A stretch of 64,000 bases of DNA, taken from NCBI RefSeq assembly GCF_928381505.1, contig NZ_CAKMSJ010000001.1, positions 248,001 through 312,000 of the forward strand, read 5' to 3'. The position numbers and the translations under genes were made by a program. This document shows positions 50,733 to 63,376 of the stretch, in pieces. This DNA is from Rothia endophytica (GTDB lineage Bacteria > Actinomycetota > Actinomycetes > Actinomycetales > Micrococcaceae). Below the pieces are notes generated by a model. The model made no database searches. It was not told the origin of the DNA and saw only the letters and a program-made list of their open reading frames with translations. Positions within the stretch are counted from its first letter, which is position 1, and each line of letters starts with the position of its first letter.

Positions 50733-51203
50733 TTACCAGCGGTAGTGTGCGAAGGCCTTGTTGGACTCGGCCATCTTGTGAGTGTCTTCGCGACGCTTCA
50801 CAGCGGCACCGAGACCGTTAGATGCATCCAGGATCTCGTTCATGAGACGCTCGGTCATGGTCTTCTCGCGGCGAAGCTTTGAGAAACCTACGAGCCAGCG
50901 GAGTGCTAGGGCAGTTGAACGGCCCGGGCGAACTTCTACGGGAACCTGGTAGGTTGCGCCACCGACGCGGCGTGAGCGAACCTCAAGAGCAGGCTTGATG
51001 TTGTCCATAGCCTTCTTGAGAGTTGCAACGGAGTCTTCACCGGACTTGGCAGCAACACCCTCAAGTGCACCGTAAACGATGCGCTCAGCGGTTGACTTCT
51101 TGCCGTCCAGCAGAACCTTGTTGATGAGCTGGGTAACCAGCGGTGAACCGTAAACGGGATCGTTTACGAGGGGACGCTTAGGAGCGGGACCCTTACGAGG
51201 CAT
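50733..51203 (-). CDS. rpsG: 30S ribosomal protein S7
   Basis: A 156-residue S7 that nucleates the 30S head: [50 protein letters not shown] and [13 protein letters not shown]. Its ATG shares one base with the rpsL stop, so it is coupled. Confidence 0.98.
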   Translation of the reverse strand: MPRKGPAPKRPLVNDPVYGSPLVTQLINKVLLDGKKSTAERIVYGALEGVAAKSGEDSVATLKKAMDNIKPALEVRSRRVGGATYQVPVEVRPGRSTALALRWLVGFSKLRREKTMTERLMNEILDASNGLGAAVKRREDTHKMAESNKAFAHYRW

Positions 51204-51577
51204 TACTTCTTCTCCTTCTTTGCGCCGTAGCGTGAACGAGCCTGACCGCGGCCCTTAACGCCCTGGGTATCCAGTGCGCCACGAACGATCTTGTAACGAA
51301 CACCGGGGAGGTCCATCACACGGCCACCGCGCACGAGCACGATGGAGTGTTCCTGAAGGTTGTGACCTTCACCGGGGATGTAAGCCGTTACTTCTACGCC
51401 GCCGTTGAGCTTAACACGTGCGACCTTACGCAGTGCTGAGTTCGGCTTCCTGGGGGTGGTGGTGTATACACGGGTGCATACGCCACGCTTCATGGGGTTG
51501 CCCTTAAGTGCGGGCGCCTTGGTCTTTACGACCTTTGGTGCACGGCCCTTACGGACCAACTGCTGAATTGTAGGCAC
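51203..51577 (-). CDS. rpsL: 30S ribosomal protein S12 with Arg43 and Met88
   Basis: The 124-residue S12 of the decoding centre: [38 protein letters not shown] and a basic end. Two positions that are normally Lys are changed: residue 43 is Arg ([10 protein letters not shown]) and residue 88 is Met (GRVMDLPGV), counted from Met1 as in Mycobacterium. Each is one base from a Lys AAG codon: AGG at 51451-51449 and ATG at 51316-51314. AGG is the only Arg codon in the gene that is not CGT or CGC. Both sites are classical streptomycin-resistance positions. The start is GTG. First gene of rpsL-rpsG-fusA-tuf. Confidence 0.98.
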   Translation of the reverse strand: MPTIQQLVRKGRAPKVVKTKAPALKGNPMKRGVCTRVYTTTPRKPNSALRKVARVKLNGGVEVTAYIPGEGHNLQEHSIVLVRGGRVMDLPGVRYKIVRGALDTQGVKGRGQARSRYGAKKEKK

Positions 51578-51790
51578 TTGTTCTCCGTTTGGTTTCGGTC
51601 GCTCCGCTAGGTGCGACCGGTTACTGTATCTTGCGGCTAGACTCTAGCCCCTCAAGTATTTGCAGGTGATGCTGTTTGAACAACATCTCCTCCAGGTGGA
51701 AAAGGTGTTGCTCCTGCGGTTTCACCTGCACAACACGTGCTGTATTGGGCGAGCTTTTATATAACGCGCAAAAGAATCACATTGACTTAG

Positions 51791-51946
51791 CTGTTTTTAC
51801 CCAGACATGACGAAAAATGGCATTTAGGCCTCAAGATCGCTGACCAACAAAAGTTGGGGCGAACAAGGCCAAAGGACGGTGTCCGTTCTGCCATTGGTAT
51901 TCCGTACGATGCCAGCTGGGAAGAGCTAGCTAAGTACTCCACATAG
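51791..51946 (+). pseudogene. Possible gene remnant
   Basis: An open stretch of 51 codons ending in TAG has protein-like composition, including RPKDGVRSAIGIPYDASW then EELAKYST, but lacks a plausible start codon and begins right after an in-frame TAG. I do not recognise the family. It could be the tail of a decayed gene or chance. Confidence 0.3.
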
Positions 51947-52078
51947 AACTATAGCCGGTTACCATGGTTTTAATCCACCCCGATAACCGACTATTTAAGC
52001 CTTTAATCCCTCAAAACAGGTGATGTCAGGCACGTAGGTAGCCTACCCACATCGGGTTTAATCAAAAGTAAGTAGGTA

Positions 52079-52171
52079 CAGGCGCCCCAGGATGGCAGTG
52101 GCTCGGGGCCGGCACGAATCTGGTGAGCTAGCGAACCTTGCGAGAGGGTCAGTGACTTCCTGGGGTGCCTG
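52079..52171 (+). repeat. Structured intergenic element, copy C (divergent)
   Basis: Outer arms 52079-52092 and 52158-52171 pair over 14 bp (one G-T). The centre keeps the shared core: CGGGGCCGGCACGAATC before and GAGAGGGTCAG after a short hairpin (GGT/ACC, opposed GA/GA, GC/GC). It lies directly downstream of the ceramidase gene, where it could also act as a terminator. Confidence 0.6.
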
Positions 52172-52200
52172 TGACTACCAAAAGATTTTTGTCTGATCCC

Positions 52201-54282
52201 CTAGCGGACCGTGAAAGGGTTGGTTACTCCGGTAAAGGAAGTGATAGCCCCTAATGCCTTCTTGGAGTCCCCGTTATACACCAGGCGGTACTGGCCCGGA
52301 GTAGCGTTGGCAGGAATGATCCATTCAATGGTGACCCTCGACTGAGCTGCCAGGTGGCGCTTCCACTTGAAGCGGGTATCAGGGTCGTTATCAGCAGTTA
52401 CCTTGACCCAGCGTCCATTCTCATAGCGTTGCACCTCAAGGTAGGAGCTGTTGAGCTTGTGGTTATTGTTGGGGTGAGCGCCCACAAAGACAGCACTGAC
52501 GGTGCCCCCGCGCGTTGTATCAAGGGGCTGGGTGAGGACCTTGCCGTAGTAGTTTCCGACCCCGGGTAGATCGTAAAGAACTTTACCGATGGTGCTCTTG
52601 AGCGGGGTTCGGGGCGTTGGCTTATCACCAATAGGCAGTGCTGTGCCCTGCTTGAGAGAGTTACCCACCGTGTTGAGCATCTGACGGTAGGCACCCATGG
52701 TGTTAATACCAAAGGGCGTAGCGCCACCCTCGTACTGCTGCGACATGTACTCCTGGGGAGTGGTGACGTAGTGGCTGTACGCATTGGTGTAGCCCTGCAC
52801 CAAGATATGCGAAGGGTCTACGCCAAAGAGCTGAGCCATATCCTGACGGTACTGAACACCCACCGCACCGTTGTGCTCACCGGGTAGCCCCAGCAGGTAG
52901 TAAGACCCAAACCGCATAATCTGGATTGGAAGCTTCTGCTGAATCTGGCTTCTCACATCAAAGAGATTTGCTTTAGGGTACTGGCAGTCCTTCAGTGACT
53001 GCGAGGCGCTGTAGGCCAACCAGTTAAAATCACTCCATACTTTGTTGGCATTGACACCCTCATTGAAACCTGCCGCACCCGGGCCGTCCTCGGTGCTACC
53101 TGCGGCGAAGGGAGCGCCCAGGGTTGCGTTACAGGTATTTCCGGCATAGCCTGTGCCCGTCCAGCGCGCATCGACTTTCATCGCAGAAAAATCAGCGTAC
53201 TGGATGCGAGCGTCCAGCCCGCTGCCTACGGGGGCGCCCGGGGCGGTCAGTTGTTGACGCACCGCGTTAGCCTGCTTCTCGCCCTGAATCTTCACGTTCA
53301 GATACTGGTCATCGGTGGGGCCGGAGCCCGGTCGCAGGTTGGTGTTGGGTGAAACATCGCCGGTATTACTGTTAGCAAAGGCCGCGATAAAGGCTGCGTC
53401 ATCGCCCCCGGCGTTGAGATCCACTCCGTGATCTACGGTCTCTAACAGGTACTGGGCGTAGCCCTTGTTATCCGATGAAACCAGTGTGTTCTGGTTGGTC
53501 AGAGAGGTGGGGTGAATGGCGAACCAGTTGAGCACTGCTCGGGTTACGCCGTTGTGGTCAAAACGTAAGGTAGCGCTGGTGGGGTCAACACCGTTGATGA
53601 GACCATCCAGGAGCTCCTGCGGGTCACGCTCTAGCGCCACCGCAGAACGGTTGACCCCTACACCGGTCAGCTGGCTCTGTGAGATAGTCACATTGCCGGG
53701 CGCCAGGTCAGCCATTGCTTCGCGCACTGCCTGAGCCGCTCCGTCCACCTGTGCCCTAAAGGTAGGCTCGTGCCAGCCCAACGTAGTGACGTTGTAGGCG
53801 CTATCAGTGGAGACCCCGCCGGGGGTGGCGTGTGTGTGGCTGGCGGTAAGCATAATGTTTGCTTCACTAAACTGACTGCCGAACTGAGCCCTGATCCTGC
53901 GCACCAGTTCAGCACGGACGCTCTCCCAGCCGCTCATAGCGTCCAGGGTGATCATGAGGTTGCCCTTGCCGGTTACAGGGTCAATCACAGCAAAAGCGCG
54001 GGCGTACTGGCGTGTATGTACACCGCTACCGTTCTGGCTAGGGGTGGCATACCCTAAAAAACCAACCTCAGCGACCTCACCGGTCATATCTGACACCCCT
54101 GCCCCCACAAGGAAAGGGTTCTGGGCCGTGGGCCTGGTTGAGGCAGCCAGTTGCTGAACCGTCTGTGCTGTGACATTCCCGGAGGTCAGTGCTTGACCTG
54201 CCGGCATAGGCAGGAGGAAAGTTCCAGCAGCTAGAGCAGATGTTGCTGCTAAAACCCCTATTTTCTTGCGAATCATGAACAT
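52201..54282 (-). CDS. Secreted neutral/alkaline ceramidase
   Basis: Hydrolyses the amide bond of ceramide to sphingosine and fatty acid. The 693-residue product has a Sec signal peptide (to about residue 31). The family motifs are VGAGVSDMTGEVAEVGFLGYA (59-79), zinc-ligand region SHTHATPGG (148-156), GVNRS (209-213), FAIHPTS (His257) and the catalytic-serine segment NTGDVSPN (S311). The C-terminal about 150 residues form the Ig-like domain of the family. Bacteria do not generally make ceramide, so the substrate is probably from a host. No sphingolipid genes are adjacent. The start ATG follows AGGGA. Confidence 0.92.
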   Translation of the reverse strand: MFMIRKKIGVLAATSALAAGTFLLPMPAGQALTSGNVTAQTVQQLAASTRPTAQNPFLVGAGVSDMTGEVAEVGFLGYATPSQNGSGVHTRQYARAFAVIDPVTGKGNLMITLDAMSGWESVRAELVRRIRAQFGSQFSEANIMLTASHTHATPGGVSTDSAYNVTTLGWHEPTFRAQVDGAAQAVREAMADLAPGNVTISQSQLTGVGVNRSAVALERDPQELLDGLINGVDPTSATLRFDHNGVTRAVLNWFAIHPTSLTNQNTLVSSDNKGYAQYLLETVDHGVDLNAGGDDAAFIAAFANSNTGDVSPNTNLRPGSGPTDDQYLNVKIQGEKQANAVRQQLTAPGAPVGSGLDARIQYADFSAMKVDARWTGTGYAGNTCNATLGAPFAAGSTEDGPGAAGFNEGVNANKVWSDFNWLAYSASQSLKDCQYPKANLFDVRSQIQQKLPIQIMRFGSYYLLGLPGEHNGAVGVQYRQDMAQLFGVDPSHILVQGYTNAYSHYVTTPQEYMSQQYEGGATPFGINTMGAYRQMLNTVGNSLKQGTALPIGDKPTPRTPLKSTIGKVLYDLPGVGNYYGKVLTQPLDTTRGGTVSAVFVGAHPNNNHKLNSSYLEVQRYENGRWVKVTADNDPDTRFKWKRHLAAQSRVTIEWIIPANATPGQYRLVYNGDSKKALGAITSFTGVTNPFTVR

Positions 54283-54496
54283 TGGGATCCCTAGATTTGA
54301 TGTGTGCTCTGCTCGAAGCAGAAATGATAGTCAGTGAAGAGTAACCCCTAAACACTCTTCTTGTTCACACTGATGTGTTAACTACAACCAATATAACCCG
54401 GGTGTCGTCCGCTGGTTAGGACGCCGGTTTGTGTCCCGGCACCTCTCTGTCTAGCCTGGGAATCAGGGCAGTTATCGGGCTGGAAAGAAGGACGCT

Positions 54497-55384
54497 GTGA
54501 GCAGGATTGATGAATCATTTTTAGTTGGTCTACTGGGTAGCGGCATCAATGCCTCTCTCACTCCCCCGATGCACGAGATTGCGGCTGACCAATTAGGGAT
54601 CCGTTACCTTTACCGCCCTTTGGATATTGATGCCCTGGGCCCCCATCAACGTGCCTTCACCGCCGATGACTGCGGCACTCTTTTGAGCTACGGGTTGGCG
54701 CTGGGCTATAACGCTTTCAACATCACCTACCCCTGCAAGCAGCTCATTATGCAACACCTCGATCAGGTGTCTGAACATGCGCTAAAACTCGGCGCGGTCA
54801 ATACGGTAGTGATTGAGGACGGCGCAACAATAGGCTACAACACCGACTACACAGGCTTTTCTTTCGCCTTAGATAACGGGCTAGAACTAACATCTGCGGA
54901 CCTAGATACGGTGCTACAGCTGGGTGCCGGTGGCGCTGGCTCCGCCACCGCTTACGCCCTGCTGAGCCGCGGAGTCAAAACGCTCTTCCTCTACGATGTT
55001 TCCGATCAACAAGCCCATGCTCGGGCCCGCCAGCTGCAAGATCTCTTCCCGACCCAAAAAGTGGTGGCCTTAGCGCCAGAGCAGCTGCCTTCCGCGCTGG
55101 CGTCCTGCCGCGGCCTGGTCAACGCCACCCCCATCGGAATGCACCACCACCCCGGCGCTCCCCTTGACCTCTCACTGCTACGCGCTGACCTGTGGGTCGC
55201 TGACGTTATCTACCTGCCCCAGGACACTCCTCTGATCACCGCAGCCCGCGCGCTTGGAGCGCGCACCCTACCCGGCGGCCTCATGGCGGTAGGCCAAGCG
55301 GCAGATGCCTTCACACTCATCACCGGCCAGCGCCCCGATATTACAGAAATCCGCCGTTTCTTCCTACAAGAAACCGGCAATTAG
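54497..55384 (+). CDS. Quinate/shikimate dehydrogenase family protein
   Basis: A 295-residue AroE-superfamily enzyme. The substrate pocket includes SLTPPMHE (20-27), catalytic Lys81 in NITYPCKQ, GAVNTVV (99-105) and Asp117 in YNTDYTG; the cofactor loop is GAGGAG (143-148). The LTPPMHE and YLYRPLDID features resemble the NAD-dependent quinate/shikimate dehydrogenases of Corynebacterium (QsuD) more than housekeeping AroE, whose motif is SLSP. It could serve catabolism of quinate/shikimate or be the biosynthetic enzyme; the window does not decide. The start is GTG after AAGGA. Convergent with rpoC. Confidence 0.85.
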   Translation: MSRIDESFLVGLLGSGINASLTPPMHEIAADQLGIRYLYRPLDIDALGPHQRAFTADDCGTLLSYGLALGYNAFNITYPCKQLIMQHLDQVSEHALKLGAVNTVVIEDGATIGYNTDYTGFSFALDNGLELTSADLDTVLQLGAGGAGSATAYALLSRGVKTLFLYDVSDQQAHARARQLQDLFPTQKVVALAPEQLPSALASCRGLVNATPIGMHHHPGAPLDLSLLRADLWVADVIYLPQDTPLITAARALGARTLPGGLMAVGQAADAFTLITGQRPDITEIRRFFLQETGN

Positions 55385-55408
55385 CTCCCTCTTAGTTTCG
55401 GGTACAGC

Positions 55409-55447
55409 AAAGGGCGCTTCCCCACGGTTAGTGGGGAAGCGCCCTTT
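55409..55447. terminator. Bidirectional terminator between the dehydrogenase and rpoC
   Basis: A perfect 16-bp stem (AAAGGGCGCTTCCCCA and complement) with a 7-nt loop; A-tract and T-tract at the two ends serve both strands. Confidence 0.85.
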
Positions 55448-55474
55448 GGCTTAGCCTAACGGCTCAAGAACGGT

Positions 55475-59368
<3,894 letters not shown>

Positions 59369-59440
59369 TTGGTCCTTATCTCTTTCCTAGTGTTGTGAAG
59401 TCTTAGTTTCGGGCAACGATGAGGGTAAACCTGTAAAGGT

Positions 59441-62400
59441 TTAGACCTCTTCTACGGAGTTGGGTTCCGCGTGAGACAGGTCAATACCCAGCTCACCTGC
59501 TGCCCGGAAGCCTTCATCTTCTACATCGCGCATTTCGATGGTCTTACCATCGGTTGAGAGAACCTCAACGTTCAGGCAGAGTGACTGCATTTCCTTGATC
59601 AGGACCTTGAAGGACTCGGGGACGCCAGGTTCGGGGATGTTCTCGCCCTTAACGATCGCCTCGTAGACCTTCACACGGCCGTGAACGTCATCGGACTTCA
59701 CGGTCAGGATTTCCTGCAGGGTGTAAGCAGCACCGTAGGCTTCCAGAGCCCACACTTCCATCTCACCAAAGCGCTGGCCGCCGAACTGAGCCTTACCACC
59801 CAGGGGCTGCTGGGTAATCATGGAGTAGGGGCCGGTGGAGCGTGCGTGAATCTTGTCGTCCACCAGGTGGTGCAGCTTCAAGATGTACTGGTAACCCACG
59901 GAAACGGGCTCGGGGAAGGGCTCACCGGAACGGCCATCGAGCAGGCGTGCCTTACCGGAACGGTCGATCAGACGATCGCCGTCGCGGTTGGGGTTAGCGT
60001 GATCGAGCAGTTCGAAGAGTTCAGCTTCGCCCGCGCCGTCGAAGACCGGGGTTGCCACGGTGGTGGGGCCGGTTTCTTTGGGGAAGTTATGCAGCTTGTC
60101 GATCCAGGCGGGGTTGCCGTCAATCTTCCAACCCTGCTTAGCGAGCCAGCCGGTGTGAACTTCGAGTACCTGACCGATGTTCATACGGCCGGGGACGCCG
60201 AGGGGGTTAAGGATGATATCAACGGGGGTGCCGTCTTCCATGAAGGGCATATCTTCAACGGGAAGGATCTTGGTAATAACACCCTTGTTACCGTGGCGGC
60301 CTGCCAGCTTATCGCCAACAGTGATCTTGCGCTTCTGAGCAACGTAGACGCGTACCAGCTGGTTAACACCGCTGGGCAGATCGTCTTCGTCGGTGTCGCG
60401 GTCAAAGATGCGGACGCCGATAACGGTACCTGACTCACCGTGAGGGACCTTCAGGGAGGTATCGCGGACTTCGCGTGACTTCTCACCGAAGATAGCGCGC
60501 AGCAGGCGCTCTTCGGGGGTCAGCTCGGTCTCACCCTTGGGGGTGACCTTACCAACCAGGATGTCGCCAGCTTCAACCTCAGCACCAATGTGAATGATGC
60601 CGCGCTCGTCAAGAGCTGACAGTACTTCCTCAGAGACGTTGGGGATGTCGCGGGTAATCTCTTCAGCACCCAGCTTGGTGTCGCGGGCATCGATTTCGTG
60701 CTCTTCAATGTGAATTGAGGTGAGCACGTCATCAGAAATCATGCGCTGGGACAGGATGATACCGTCCTCAAAGTTGAAGCCTTCCCATGACATGTAAGCC
60801 ACGAGCAGGTTCTTACCGAGCGCCAGTTCACCCTTATCAGTTGAGGGGCCGTCAGCGATCAGGCCGCGGGTCTCAACACGGTCGCCTACCTTAACAACCA
60901 CGCGGTGGTTGTAGCAGTTACCGGGGTTTGAACGCTGGAACTTCAGGATGGGGTAAGAGCTGGTGGAGCCGTCATCGTTACGAACAACAACCAGGTCAGC
61001 GGAAACCTCAGAGACAACGCCGGGCTTCTTAGCTAGGACGGAGTCACCGGAGTCAATAGCTGCGTAGCGTTCCATACCGGTACCAACTACGGGAGCTTCA
61101 GACTCCAGCAGGGGCACAGCCTGACGCTGCATGTTGGCGCCCATGAGCGCGCGGTTAGCGTCATCGTGTTCCAGGTAGGGAATCAGTGCGGTTGCCACAG
61201 AAACCATCTGACGCGGTGAAACGTCCATGTATTCGATGTGGGCTGCATCAACCAGAACCGCTTCGCCTGAGCCGTCGCCGGCACGGCAGAGAACCTGCTC
61301 TTCAGCGAAGGTCATATCGGAGTTCAGTGGAGCGTTCGCCTGAGCGATGGTGTTGCCCTTCTCGTCATCAGCGGTGAGGTACTTAACCTCATCGGTGACC
61401 TTGCCCTGGCGCACAATGCGGTAGGGGGTCTCGATGAAACCGAAGGTGTTGATGCGACCGTAGGTAGCCAGCGAGCCAATCAGACCAATGTTGGGGCCTT
61501 CAGGGGTTTCGATGGGGCACATGCGACCGTAGTGGGAGGGGTGGACGTCTCGGACTTCCATACCCGCACGGTCACGGGACAGACCGCCGGGGCCCAGAGC
61601 AGACAGACGACGCTTGTGGGTCAGACCTGCAAGCGGGTTGTTCTGGTCCATGAACTGCGAGAGCTGCGAAGTACCGAAGAACTCCTTCATGGAGGCAACA
61701 ACCGGGCGGATGTTAATCAGGGTCTGAGGGGTAATTGCCTCAACGTCCTGAGTAGTCATACGCTCACGCACAACGCGTTCCATACGGGACAGGCCGGTGC
61801 GGATCTGGTTCTCGATCAGTTCGCCTACCGCGCGGATACGGCGGTTACCGAAGTGGTCGATGTCGTCCACGTCAACGCGCAGCTCAACTTCTTCACCGTC
61901 GCGAACGCCCTTGATGGTGCTGCCACCAGCGTGCAGGGTGACCAGGTAACGGATCATCGCAGCGATGTCTTCCTGAGACAGTACTGCTGCTGAGGGATCG
62001 TTCACGGGGGTGTCGATACCCAGCTTGCGGTTGATCTTGTAACGACCAACCTTAGCCAAGTCGTAACGGCGGGGGGTGAAGTACATGTTGTCCAGCAGCG
62101 ACTGGGCAGCATCAACCGTGGGCGGTTCGCCCGGACGCAGCTTGCGGTAGATATCAAGCAGGGCCTCTTCACGGGTGTGAACGGTGTCCTTCTCAAGGGT
62201 GGCGCGAATGGAGTCGAACTCGCCAAATTCAGCAAGAATCTTAGCTTCGCTCCAGCCCAGAGCCTTCAGCAGGGTGGTGACGGACTGCTTGCGGCGGCGG
62301 TCTAGACGCACGCCAACCTGGTCACGCTTATCAATTTCAAGCTCGAACCATGCACCGCGTGAGGGGATGATACGGGCTGAGTAGATGTCCTTATCGGAGG

Positions 62401-62941
62401 TGCGGTCCTGGGTCTTTTCAAAGTAAGCACCGGGTGAACGCACCAGCTGGGAAACAACAACGCGCTCTGAGCCGTTGATGACGAAGGTGCCTGACTCGGT
62501 CATGAGCGGAAAATCGCCCATGAACACGGTCTGCTGCTTGATTTCGCCGGTGTTGTTGTTCATGAATTCGGCCTTGACGTACAGCGGAGCTGAGTAGGTC
62601 GCATCGCGATCCTTGCACTCTTCCATGGTGTACTTGGGGTCAGCGAATTCAGGTTCTGAGAATGACAGGGACATGGTGCCCTGGAAATCCTCAATCGGTG
62701 AGATTTCTTCAAAGATTTCAGCCAGACCGGAAACGCGGGGGACGGAAGCGTCACCCGTTTCTTCGGCGACTGCTACCTTCTCTTGCCAGCGTTCGTTGCC
62801 TACAAGGCGGTCAAAGCTGTCCAGCTGCAGAGCGAGCAGGTTTGGGACCTGCAGGGGCTCCGCAATTTTTGCGAATGAGATTCGGCGCTGCGAATCTGCG
62901 CCGTTAGCGGCTTCGGTATGTGAGGTGCTCGAGGCGACCAA
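59441..62941 (-). CDS. rpoB: DNA-directed RNA polymerase subunit beta
   Basis: The 1166-residue beta subunit. I choose TTG at 62941 (then [13 protein letters not shown]) because relatives begin MVASSTS and GGAAGGA lies nine bases upstream. An in-frame ATG at 62965 has no ribosome site, and the open frame runs to 63040. The rifampicin region is wild type: [20 protein letters not shown] then [13 protein letters not shown], with Asp, His and Ser at the usual resistance sites unchanged. [16 protein letters not shown] and the C-terminal [12 protein letters not shown] are canonical. Co-transcribed with rpoC. Confidence 0.97.
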   Translation of the reverse strand: MVASSTSHTEAANGADSQRRISFAKIAEPLQVPNLLALQLDSFDRLVGNERWQEKVAVAEETGDASVPRVSGLAEIFEEISPIEDFQGTMSLSFSEPEFADPKYTMEECKDRDATYSAPLYVKAEFMNNNTGEIKQQTVFMGDFPLMTESGTFVINGSERVVVSQLVRSPGAYFEKTQDRTSDKDIYSARIIPSRGAWFELEIDKRDQVGVRLDRRRKQSVTTLLKALGWSEAKILAEFGEFDSIRATLEKDTVHTREEALLDIYRKLRPGEPPTVDAAQSLLDNMYFTPRRYDLAKVGRYKINRKLGIDTPVNDPSAAVLSQEDIAAMIRYLVTLHAGGSTIKGVRDGEEVELRVDVDDIDHFGNRRIRAVGELIENQIRTGLSRMERVVRERMTTQDVEAITPQTLINIRPVVASMKEFFGTSQLSQFMDQNNPLAGLTHKRRLSALGPGGLSRDRAGMEVRDVHPSHYGRMCPIETPEGPNIGLIGSLATYGRINTFGFIETPYRIVRQGKVTDEVKYLTADDEKGNTIAQANAPLNSDMTFAEEQVLCRAGDGSGEAVLVDAAHIEYMDVSPRQMVSVATALIPYLEHDDANRALMGANMQRQAVPLLESEAPVVGTGMERYAAIDSGDSVLAKKPGVVSEVSADLVVVRNDDGSTSSYPILKFQRSNPGNCYNHRVVVKVGDRVETRGLIADGPSTDKGELALGKNLLVAYMSWEGFNFEDGIILSQRMISDDVLTSIHIEEHEIDARDTKLGAEEITRDIPNVSEEVLSALDERGIIHIGAEVEAGDILVGKVTPKGETELTPEERLLRAIFGEKSREVRDTSLKVPHGESGTVIGVRIFDRDTDEDDLPSGVNQLVRVYVAQKRKITVGDKLAGRHGNKGVITKILPVEDMPFMEDGTPVDIILNPLGVPGRMNIGQVLEVHTGWLAKQGWKIDGNPAWIDKLHNFPKETGPTTVATPVFDGAGEAELFELLDHANPNRDGDRLIDRSGKARLLDGRSGEPFPEPVSVGYQYILKLHHLVDDKIHARSTGPYSMITQQPLGGKAQFGGQRFGEMEVWALEAYGAAYTLQEILTVKSDDVHGRVKVYEAIVKGENIPEPGVPESFKVLIKEMQSLCLNVEVLSTDGKTIEMRDVEDEGFRAAGELGIDLSHAEPNSVEEV

Positions 62942-63182
62942 GATATTGGATCCTTCCACAGACATGTCTGTTCGTACCCGCTCCCCCGCCAGGGTGTACG
63001 CCTCATCTTCCCTTAAATACAAAAAGCCCTTATCGGGCACCTGTGCCGTGCCGGTGAGACTAGATTGCTGAAAGAGGTTAGAAACGTACGTTTTATCCTG
63101 TTACAACCAGCCCACCGCTATATGAAGGCACAGAAGATTAGGGAAGCGCAAATATTCACATTACAGCAAGTGTGCAAGTTTG

Positions 63183-63211
63183 TCTATATCGAATAAAGCC
63201 GTTTTTTGCAA
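63183..63211 (-). promoter_or_regulatory. Candidate rpoBC promoter
   Basis: On the minus strand TTGCAA (63211-63206) and TATAGA (63188-63183) are separated by 17 bp. The element B right arm ends about 155 bp upstream, and its left arm starts 47 bp upstream of the -35. Confidence 0.5.
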
Positions 63212-63258
63212 ACTTCGATTAAACACCTGACGGTAGACGGCTGGGGTCTGGATGAGGT

Positions 63259-63366
63259 GGGGCAGGCAGGGCGCTCAAAGCCGACTGGCTGGGTCTGGCA
63301 TGAATTGAGCGAGCGCCCCAGCGCGAGCTCAAGAAGGTTAGTCGGCGAGAGCGCCCTGCCTACCCC
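63259..63366 (+). repeat. Structured intergenic element, copy B
   Basis: Outer arms 63259-63286 and 63340-63366 pair in two blocks (AGGCAGGGCGCTC, then GCCGACT). The inner stem TTGAGC (63305-63310) pairs with GCTCAA (63327-63332), enclosing opposed GA/GA steps and a GCGC/GCGC stem. The core GGGTCTGGCATGAATT and AAGAAGGTTAG matches copies A and C although the outer stem sequence is unrelated. It lies 10 bp after the sdaA stop and upstream of rpoB. Confidence 0.75.
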
Positions 63367-63376
63367 TCCCAACGTC

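Larger units (their letters stand above)
51578..52200. other. str-operon upstream region with gene remnant and structured element
   Basis: 623 bp without an intact gene. Near rpsL, TTGTTC-17-AATACT on the minus strand is a possible promoter. The middle holds a coding remnant (51791-51946). The far end holds structured element C (52079-52171) just after the ceramidase stop. Confidence 0.6.
62942..63376 (-). other. rpoB upstream region
   Basis: 435 bp between the sdaA stop and the rpoB start. It holds structured element B (63259-63366), the candidate promoter (63183-63211) and a leader of about 235 nt; I see no other gene. Confidence 0.6.

Noticed and set aside
59441..62941. Possible rifampicin-resistance change in rpoB
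   Set aside because: The resistance region reads as wild type at the Asp, His and Ser hot spots.
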